Below are positions 58,579 to 64,000 of a stretch of 64,000 bases of DNA, piece by piece. The DNA is taken from the NCBI GenBank assembly GCA_016699575.1, contig CP064979.1, positions 248,001 to 312,000 on the forward strand, given 5' to 3'. The number at the start of each line of letters is the position of its first letter. Position 1 is the stretch's first letter. The notes under the pieces were generated by a model. The model was not told the DNA's origin. It saw only the letters and a program-made list of their open reading frames with translations, and ran no database searches. The DNA is from Flavobacteriales bacterium. Lineage in GTDB: Bacteria > Bacteroidota > Bacteroidia > Flavobacteriales_F > PHOS-HE28. Position numbers and translations under genes: made by a program.

Positions 58579-58584
58579 TCGCGG

Positions 58585-58591
58585 CAAAGTA
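58585..58591 (-). promoter_or_regulatory. TACTTTG promoter-like box of the glycan operon
   Basis: Minus-strand TACTTTG then CCGCGA and ATG 58578; back to back with the tRNA-His promoter. Confidence 0.5.
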
Positions 58592-58612
58592 ACCAGCCCT
58601 CACCTACGCTTC

Positions 58613-58620
58613 TATATTTG
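58613..58620 (+). promoter_or_regulatory. TATATTTG promoter of tRNA-His
   Basis: Perfect TAnnTTTG followed by CCGCCCCTTC, the same 18 bases as before tRNA-Leu. Confidence 0.8.
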
Positions 58621-58650
58621 CCGCCCCTTCGGCGAAAGCTGATGGGAAAC

Positions 58651-58725
58651 GGTGGGTGTAGCTCAGTTGGTTAGAGCGCCGGATTGTGGTTCCGGAGGTC
58701 GTCGGTTCAAGCCCGATCATCCACC
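58651..58725 (+). tRNA. tRNA-His (anticodon GTG)
   Basis: The acceptor GTGGGTG pairs with CATCCAC (one G-T); the extra G at -1 (58651) pairs with C73, as expected for tRNA-His. D-arm GTAGCTCAGTTGGTTAGAGC, anticodon loop TTGTGGT in the stem CCGGA/TCCGG, T-arm GGTTCAAGCCC. Confidence 0.97.
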
Positions 58726-58727
58726 CG

Positions 58728-58757
58728 AAGGCCTCGCGAAAGCGGGGCCTTTTGTTT
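58728..58757 (+). terminator. Terminator after tRNA-His
   Basis: AAGGCCTCGC-GAAA-GCGGGGCCTT (one T-G pair) followed by TTGTTTT. Confidence 0.88.
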
Positions 58758-58804
58758 TGGGCTTATCCAAAAGGCTTGCGGCGCCATGCTGGCAGGCAAC
58801 TTTC

Positions 58805-60265
58805 TCACTGCTCCACCACCACCAACGCATGCCCAACTCTACCCTGCTCCGTGCGCACCCGCACCGCATATATGCCCGGCGCTTGGCCACGCAAGTCCAG
58901 CGTGTGCGTATTGTTCTGCACCTCCTGCTCCTGCACCAGCCGCCCTTGCGCATCCAGCACACGCAACGTTGCGCGTTGCACGCCCCCCGGCAGTTGCACT
59001 TGCATTTGGCCGTAGCTTGGGTTGGGGTACACCTGCAACTGTAGTGGCAGCTCCCGCTCCTCCACCCCCACATTAAGCCCGTGCAGCCTGCTTACAAAGC
59101 GCTGCTGGGTGTCGTTGGTGGTGCCGTCGTCGTAGCCAACGTATGCGCCATAGAGGTACCAGTTGCCGATCGCGTCGGGCACCATGCCCACCGAGGCGTG
59201 AAGCACTGAGAAACCATCATTGTAGTCACCACAACCCTCACCGAAGAACGCATCACTCTGCAAGTTGCCATCGGCATCCAACAAGGCGACTCCGTTGCGT
59301 ACTTGATCTTCAACCTCATAGAACTGGCCATGGATGACAATACGGCCATCCGTAAGTCGCGTGTGCCACATTGGAGAGTACGCACCAAAGGTCTCTCGCG
59401 GGGCGGACAGGTCATTGTTGAAAGTTGCATCAAGTGCCCCGTCCGGCATCAAACGGATAAGCTTCAGTGTGTCTGTGCTACCGCTGGGGAGGAAATAACC
59501 AGATGCGATCACACGCCCATCCCCCAAGACCGTAAAACTGAACGCCATTCCATAAGGGAGGTCGGGAAGGAACGTCGTGTCCAACGCCCCATCAGCTTCC
59601 ACGCGGAACACGCTCCCCACGGGCTGCCCGTCGTACACGGTGCAAAGCCCGCTGCACAGGAATTTGCCATCTGGCTGCTCCTTGATGGTGTATATGGCGT
59701 TGTTTCCAACACGGTGCGTGCGTGTGGTATCCAAATACCCCGTGTTGCTCATCCACACCAAACTATGCAGCCCCGTGAAACCCCTGATGGTGTCTTGGAG
59801 GCTGTGCCATCCGGCGAGCAGCACCCGTCCGTCGGGGTACACATGGTAGTCGCCGCCTTGGCCGGTGCTGAAATATGGACCCAGATTCAATGGTATGAAG
59901 TTGTTGTCCAGGATTCCATCCAACATCAGGCGCCTCACGCCATTGCCGTTCTGCGCGTAGATCCTATCATTCCAACGTGTCAGTTTTCCGCCCATTTGGG
60001 CGTAGGTATTGAACGTCAAGTCACGTGACCCGTCAAGGTTCAGACGCGCCCCAGCCTTTTCATCCCAAGGCGGGTCCCCAGGAAAGTAGATCCTTCCTGA
60101 AACCACCACTTTGCCATCGTCCATGACCAGGAGCGAGTTGACGTTCTTCTTTGTGATCGTCGCTCGGAACGTGGTATCCAGATCGAACGGCTGCTGGGCT
60201 TTTCCCTGCATGGTGGCCAAGGCCACCATGCAGGAGAAAGCACCCGCAAACGCATTCGTTCTCAT
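58805..60265 (-). CDS. Secreted delta-60-repeat protein with T9SS sorting domain
   Basis: 486 aa. The signal peptide (AGAFSCMVALATMQGKAQ) contains a perfect palindrome at DNA level. The mature protein is built of delta-60-type repeats of about 45-60 residues: LLVMDDGKVVVSGRI, RLNLDGSRDLTFN, LPDGRVIASGYFLPSG, RLMPDGALDATFN, LTDGRIVIHGQF. The C-terminal end (LQVYPNPSYGQMQVQLPGG, then VGHALVVVEQ) is a T9SS type A domain. It should be an extracellular propeller-like or repeat protein of unknown ligand. It overlaps the upstream paralogue by 4 bp (ATGA). Confidence 0.9.
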   Translation of the reverse strand: MRTNAFAGAFSCMVALATMQGKAQQPFDLDTTFRATITKKNVNSLLVMDDGKVVVSGRIYFPGDPPWDEKAGARLNLDGSRDLTFNTYAQMGGKLTRWNDRIYAQNGNGVRRLMLDGILDNNFIPLNLGPYFSTGQGGDYHVYPDGRVLLAGWHSLQDTIRGFTGLHSLVWMSNTGYLDTTRTHRVGNNAIYTIKEQPDGKFLCSGLCTVYDGQPVGSVFRVEADGALDTTFLPDLPYGMAFSFTVLGDGRVIASGYFLPSGSTDTLKLIRLMPDGALDATFNNDLSAPRETFGAYSPMWHTRLTDGRIVIHGQFYEVEDQVRNGVALLDADGNLQSDAFFGEGCGDYNDGFSVLHASVGMVPDAIGNWYLYGAYVGYDDGTTNDTQQRFVSRLHGLNVGVEERELPLQLQVYPNPSYGQMQVQLPGGVQRATLRVLDAQGRLVQEQEVQNNTHTLDLRGQAPGIYAVRVRTEQGRVGHALVVVEQ

Positions 60266-60510
60266 GGCTGGAGGATGGCCCGTTGCACGGCCACCACTTT
60301 GTTACCATCGATCAACTCTACTTGGTAGGCGCCCGCAGGAACCGCGCGAGCATCCCAGATCACTTGACCCTCGGGACCGCTAGCTGTCAACTGATCCACG
60401 ATCCGGCCGGTCATGTCGCGGATGAGGAGTTGTGGATTACCACCCGCTGACGTGACACGGTATGTGCACGCAAGCCAATTCGACGCCGGGTTTGGCTGAA
60501 GGGTCAAGCT
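60181..60510. repeat. About 330 bp direct repeat, copy 1
   Basis: Matches 61686-62015 with roughly fifteen differences. It spans the signal peptide of one gene and the T9SS C-terminal domain of the gene upstream of it. Confidence 0.85.
60205..60234. repeat. 14 bp-arm perfect palindrome in a signal-peptide region, copy 1
   Basis: CCTGCATGGTGGCC-AA-GGCCACCATGCAGG. The second copy is at 61710-61739 with paired changes on both arms. Confidence 0.9.
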
Positions 60511-61770
60511 TCCCAAAGGCTCTGGATCCAACTCCTCCACCCCCACGTTAAGCCCATGCAGCCTGCTCACAAAGCGCTGCTGGGGGTCGTTGGTGGTGCC
60601 GTCGTCGTAACCAGCGTAGCTGCCGTAGATGTACCAGTTGCCGATGGGGTCTTGAGCCATGGAAATGGTAGAATGCGAGTTGGGAAAGGTCCCATCGTCG
60701 TAGTCGCCGCACCCGGTTCCGGAAAACGGATCACTGAGCAGGTACCCATTGCTATCCAACATGGCTATGCCTCGGCGTACCTCTCCGTTCACGCGATCGA
60801 AGTTGCCGTGGATCACTATCCTGCCATCGGGCAACGTTGTATGGAAGACTGAAATGTAGTCGCTCAGGAAATTGAGTTGGAGATCACGCACATCCAAGGT
60901 GCTGTTGAAGGTCGGGTCCATGGATCCATCAGGCATCAAACGGACAATGTGCAGGGTATCCGTCTCGCCGTTGCGCCGCATAAAACCGGAGGCCAGAACT
61001 CGGCCATCGGCCAGCACCGTGAAGTCCTTGGCGTGCCCCCAAACAAAGTCCGTTTGGAAGCTAGGGTCCAGTGCGCCATCGGCCTCAACGCGAAACAAGC
61101 GACCGACCGATGAACCTTCATACACAGTGCAGATGCAACTGCTCAGGAATTTTCCGTCCGGCTGCTCCTCAATACGGATTACCTCGCCATCACAGTTGCG
61201 GTGCACTGCAGTGGTATCCAAATAGCCAGTGTTACTGAACCAAACCAGTTCGTATGTTCCTACATAACCATGGATGCTGTCCTGTAAGTCATGCGATCCG
61301 GTGATCAAGACACGGCCATCAGCGAATACATGGAAGTCACCACCGACTCCGGCAGAGAAGTACGGTGCCCCGGCCATATCAAAAAGGGCATCCAATTGAC
61401 CGTCCAACCATAATCGTCGAAGCCCTTGGCCGTTGCGCACGTACATCCGATCATTCCACGCTTTCACAACCCCGCCCATTAATGGGTACGAGGCAAAGTC
61501 CAGATCGCGTGTGCCGTCGCTGTTCAGACGACAACCCGAACGGGGCGCAATCCAATTTGGGTCCCAAGGAAATCTGAGCTGTCCGGACAGGATCAAATCA
61601 CCATCCGGGAGCACAAGCAGACTGTTCACCCCAAGTGGATAGTTTCCCCCGGATGCGACCATCGCAGCTCTGAAGGTTGTATCCAGGTCGAAGGGCTGCT
61701 GGGCTTTTCCCTGTATGGTGGCCAAGGCCACCATACAGGAGAAAGCACCCGCAAACGCATTCATTCTCAT
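60262..61770 (-). CDS. Secreted delta-60-repeat protein with T9SS sorting domain (tandem paralogue)
   Basis: 502 aa, paralogous to the 58805-60265 gene over its whole repeat region (LPDGDLILSGQLRFP, RLNSDGTRDLDF, LADGRVLASGFM, LMPDGSMDPTFN, LPDGRIVIHGNF). Signal peptide AGAFSCMVALATIQGKAQ. The T9SS C-terminal domain (LTLQPNPASNWLACTYRV, then GNKVVAVQRAILQP) is nearly identical to that of the upstream gene at 61767, not to that of the downstream paralogue. Start and stop overlap its neighbours by 4 bp on each side, so the three genes form one coupled operon. Confidence 0.9.
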   Translation of the reverse strand: MRMNAFAGAFSCMVALATIQGKAQQPFDLDTTFRAAMVASGGNYPLGVNSLLVLPDGDLILSGQLRFPWDPNWIAPRSGCRLNSDGTRDLDFASYPLMGGVVKAWNDRMYVRNGQGLRRLWLDGQLDALFDMAGAPYFSAGVGGDFHVFADGRVLITGSHDLQDSIHGYVGTYELVWFSNTGYLDTTAVHRNCDGEVIRIEEQPDGKFLSSCICTVYEGSSVGRLFRVEADGALDPSFQTDFVWGHAKDFTVLADGRVLASGFMRRNGETDTLHIVRLMPDGSMDPTFNSTLDVRDLQLNFLSDYISVFHTTLPDGRIVIHGNFDRVNGEVRRGIAMLDSNGYLLSDPFSGTGCGDYDDGTFPNSHSTISMAQDPIGNWYIYGSYAGYDDGTTNDPQQRFVSRLHGLNVGVEELDPEPLGSLTLQPNPASNWLACTYRVTSAGGNPQLLIRDMTGRIVDQLTASGPEGQVIWDARAVPAGAYQVELIDGNKVVAVQRAILQP

Positions 61771-62015
61771 GGTTGCAGGATGGCCCGTTGCACGGCCACC
61801 ACTTTGTTACCATCGACCAACTCTACTTGGTAGGCGCCCGCAGGAACCGCGCGAGCATCCCAGATCACTTGACCCTCGGGACCGCCAGCTGTCAACTGAT
61901 CCACGATCCGGCCGGTCATGTCGCGGATGAGGAGTTGTGGGGTACCAACCGCTGATGTGACACGGTATGTGCACGCAAGCCAATTCGACGCCGGGTTTGG
62001 CTGAAGGGTCAATGA
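61686..62015. repeat. About 330 bp direct repeat, copy 2
   Basis: See copy 1 at 60181-60510. Confidence 0.85.
61710..61739. repeat. 14 bp-arm perfect palindrome in a signal-peptide region, copy 2
   Basis: CCTGTATGGTGGCC-AA-GGCCACCATACAGG. Relative to copy 1, C-to-T on the left arm and G-to-A on the right arm keep perfect pairing. Confidence 0.9.
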
Positions 62016-64000
62016 TGGACCGCTCTCTGCAGCCTCATGGGCTACCTCGTACAACGATCTGAGCGAGGCTTCGTTACCGCCGGTCAACGGCGCACGGCAG
62101 CGGTCGTAAGCAAAACAAAGGAGGTTGCTGGCCCACACAGCCGGGCGGTCGTGCGCATCGGAGATCATGCTTTCCAATTGATCCTGCTCCTGTACAGCAA
62201 GGTCCGCAGTTGTCCGCCCGTCGAGTGCAACGCCTTCCAACAGTGCAATGATGTCGAGCATGCGTTGGCGCTCCATCGCCTCGGGTGTACGCAACTCGTG
62301 CTCCACCACTATACCCTCGATCACAGCGGTGGCTTGTGCAAACTGTCCTTGCTGTACATAGGTCAACGCTTCCGCATAGCGGCCTGCTTTGGTCCTTACC
62401 TGCTGCCAAACAGCCCTCAAACTGTCCACATCTTCATAGGTGGTGTCATTCCTCCAGTAGTCGATGAGAGCGTTCGCATGCTGCGTCATTGCCGCGTGAT
62501 GCTGGGCCATGGTGGCTTCTACCGTGAAGCGATAGGTACGCTCATCCCAACTGGCGTAAACCGCGGTAAGCAGGTAGGCGGGCAGCGGGTGGCCACTTTC
62601 CTCTTGCATCCATTGTACAAACCTGTCCTGCTGCGTTGCTTCCGGGTTGGCAATAAGTACCTCAGCCACCATGGCTGCAGGCATGATGTTCCGCTCCACC
62701 ATTTCGCGAAGGACTTCCGTGCTCAGGTATGGGCTCTTGGCCAACAGGTAGTCGCGAAGATCCCAGGCTTGGTTTGGCCAAGTTGTGATGATCTCGTGAA
62801 CGACTTCATCTGTGCTTCCACCATCAATGAGTTGGCCGTAGAGGTACCGAGTGTTGCCATAAGCCAACTTCTCGGCAACAATTTCACCTTTCACTTGATC
62901 AGCCTCGGCCTGATCCCGCAAGCCCCTTGGGCGATAATTACCAGGAGGACAAGGCGCATTGGACAATGCTGTTGCCAGTTGCTTGTTGACCAAGGGGATG
63001 GTGAAACAGAGCGGGTCATCATCCAGGGTTTGCCCGTAGATGTAGTTCAACACGGCGTACTCGCTGGTGCGCATGTAATCCCCCTGCGGGTCGATGCAGG
63101 TTTGGTCGAACACATTGGCTCCAGGGGCATTCAGTGCACCTTGGAGTGTGCGGATGCTGTGGAAGTCCTGTGCATCCGGGTCAGGATCAGAAGTCACTTT
63201 CCTGTCCCAGAAGTCCCGAAGATTACCGGAGTTCGTGTTGCAGAGCATCTGGAAGCCAATGAAGTTCGACTGCCCATTGTACGTGTCAGCGCAAATTCCT
63301 TCGCCTATGAACGCCCGCTCAAGTCCACTCGCAGAGTTGCGCCGAACCACATCGTTGTGGTCGCCGCTGTAACCCACCACAATGCCTTCAGTAGCCATGT
63401 AAGCGCCGTTCTGTAGGAGAGTGTTGTCCTCGATCCGGAAGCCGTAGCACTTGTACGTGTAAACCCCTCGGTGGAAGTCGAACCAGTATTGCTCATCCGG
63501 ATTGGTCAACGGCATTTGCGCGACGCTGCCACCCAGCTCGAACGAATTGCGTGTGATGCGCGCGCCCACCACCCCGCTGGCGAACACCCCGCACACGTTG
63601 GCGCTGAAGGTGCTACGGTCCACCACGAAGGCGCGGGTGGTAAGGCTGGTGAGGGCGTGTACGCCATGGTCCAAGCCGCTGAAGCTGCTGGGGGTGTAGC
63701 TGCCCACAGGGCATTCCTGCCCTTGCTGGATGATGACGTTGCATTTCTCGCGCACCTCGTAGTGCGCATCGAGGCTGTAGATGCCCATGCCCAGTTGGTG
63801 GCTGTTGGTTTCGGTGGTGCGCAGGTTACTGAAGGTGCAGCCCAGGAAGGGGATGCCGTCAACGTACCAGAGGTTGGCGTGGTGCTTGAAATCGAAGGCC
63901 ACGGGATAGTCGCTATCCACGCTGAAGGTAGTGCTGGTGAAGCGGCTGCGGTTGCGCTGTGTTTGGGTGCCTTGTGTATTGATGCCTTGGTAGGGCAGGA
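61767..64000 (-). CDS. Secreted beta-helix-like protein with T9SS sorting domain (5' end outside window)
   Basis: At least 743 residues visible; the frame runs off the right edge without an upstream stop, so the N-terminus and signal peptide are missing. An apparent GTG start at 63920 is internal (open frame upstream reads NRSRFTSTTFSVDSDYP). The visible N-terminal part has right-handed beta-helix character (FLGCTFSNLRTTETNSHQLG, STFSANVCGVFASGVVGARI, then NSFELGG), with conserved N/G turns and cysteines. A long helical region follows (about 380-650), ending in LTLQPNPASNWLACTYRV, a T9SS type A domain nearly identical to its downstream neighbour. Confidence 0.88.
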   Translation of the reverse strand, partial: LPYQGINTQGTQTQRNRSRFTSTTFSVDSDYPVAFDFKHHANLWYVDGIPFLGCTFSNLRTTETNSHQLGMGIYSLDAHYEVREKCNVIIQQGQECPVGSYTPSSFSGLDHGVHALTSLTTRAFVVDRSTFSANVCGVFASGVVGARITRNSFELGGSVAQMPLTNPDEQYWFDFHRGVYTYKCYGFRIEDNTLLQNGAYMATEGIVVGYSGDHNDVVRRNSASGLERAFIGEGICADTYNGQSNFIGFQMLCNTNSGNLRDFWDRKVTSDPDPDAQDFHSIRTLQGALNAPGANVFDQTCIDPQGDYMRTSEYAVLNYIYGQTLDDDPLCFTIPLVNKQLATALSNAPCPPGNYRPRGLRDQAEADQVKGEIVAEKLAYGNTRYLYGQLIDGGSTDEVVHEIITTWPNQAWDLRDYLLAKSPYLSTEVLREMVERNIMPAAMVAEVLIANPEATQQDRFVQWMQEESGHPLPAYLLTAVYASWDERTYRFTVEATMAQHHAAMTQHANALIDYWRNDTTYEDVDSLRAVWQQVRTKAGRYAEALTYVQQGQFAQATAVIEGIVVEHELRTPEAMERQRMLDIIALLEGVALDGRTTADLAVQEQDQLESMISDAHDRPAVWASNLLCFAYDRCRAPLTGGNEASLRSLYEVAHEAAESGPSLTLQPNPASNWLACTYRVTSAVGTPQLLIRDMTGRIVDQLTAGGPEGQVIWDARAVPAGAYQVELVDGNKVVAVQRAILQP

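Overview
The window is chromosomal DNA from a GC-rich member of the Bacteroidota, most likely a Flavobacteriales lineage. The evidence is: seven genes whose products carry, or by context should carry, a C-terminal type IX secretion (T9SS) sorting domain; a TonB-dependent receptor with a carboxypeptidase-like N-terminal domain; the rho/DUF4293 neighbourhood; an Mpl-type Mur ligase; an adjacent DUF1800/DUF1501 pair; and many copies of the Bacteroidota promoter element TAnnTTTG (three identical TATATTTGCCGC boxes in front of three tRNA genes). No species can be named from the sequence alone.

Layout. 1-11214 is ordinary chromosome: a T9SS cargo gene cut by the left edge, a TonB receptor, a MORN-type lipoprotein, rocD, rlmD, a Rof-like Rho inhibitor, a PyrR-like phosphoribosyltransferase, aroK, a GNAT-like protein, tRNA-Lys(TTT) and tRNA-Leu(GAG). 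11258-32758 is a 21.5 kb genomic island bounded by a 42 bp direct duplication of the 3' half of tRNA-Leu(GAG), with a tyrosine recombinase at its right end. 32759-64000 is chromosome again: DUF4260, exonuclease III, DUF1800/DUF1501, an OmpA-type protein, an orphan response regulator, pyrG, DUF4293, rho, DUF4199, mpl, a zeta-type kinase with a tiny coupled downstream gene, an MBL hydrolase, T9SS cargo, an M23/LysM peptidase, a nitroreductase, a three-gene glycan cluster, tRNA-His(GTG) and a row of tandem T9SS cargo genes running off the right edge.

The island is the most interesting part. Its core is one minus-strand operon (27207 to 15277): hsdM, hsdS, a membrane-anchored protein with a HEPN-type R-x4-H motif, an FRG-domain protein, a DUF262+DUF1524 (GmrSD/type IV-like) nuclease, hsdR, and a SprT/YgjP-type zinc protease. 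A type I restriction-modification system thus encloses a three-gene cassette that could act as a back-up or abortive defence. The right part carries an element replication module (BT4734/VirE-N primase-like protein and a protein ending in the SSB tip DDDIPF) and the integrase. The left end carries three proteins I cannot assign and a WG-repeat/FISUMP lipoprotein. A second short copy of the tRNA 3' end at 32916-32934, followed by its own hairpin, suggests an earlier integration at the same site.

Other themes. Many genes start within a few bases of a promoter box (TTTGCCGC-ATG pattern), which implies many leaderless mRNAs. Rho has a very large acidic then Q/N/R/D-rich insertion, and a Rof-type Rho inhibitor lies 35 kb away. 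Two neighbouring T9SS paralogues carry a 14 bp-arm perfect palindrome just inside the start of the gene, with compensatory changes between the two copies.
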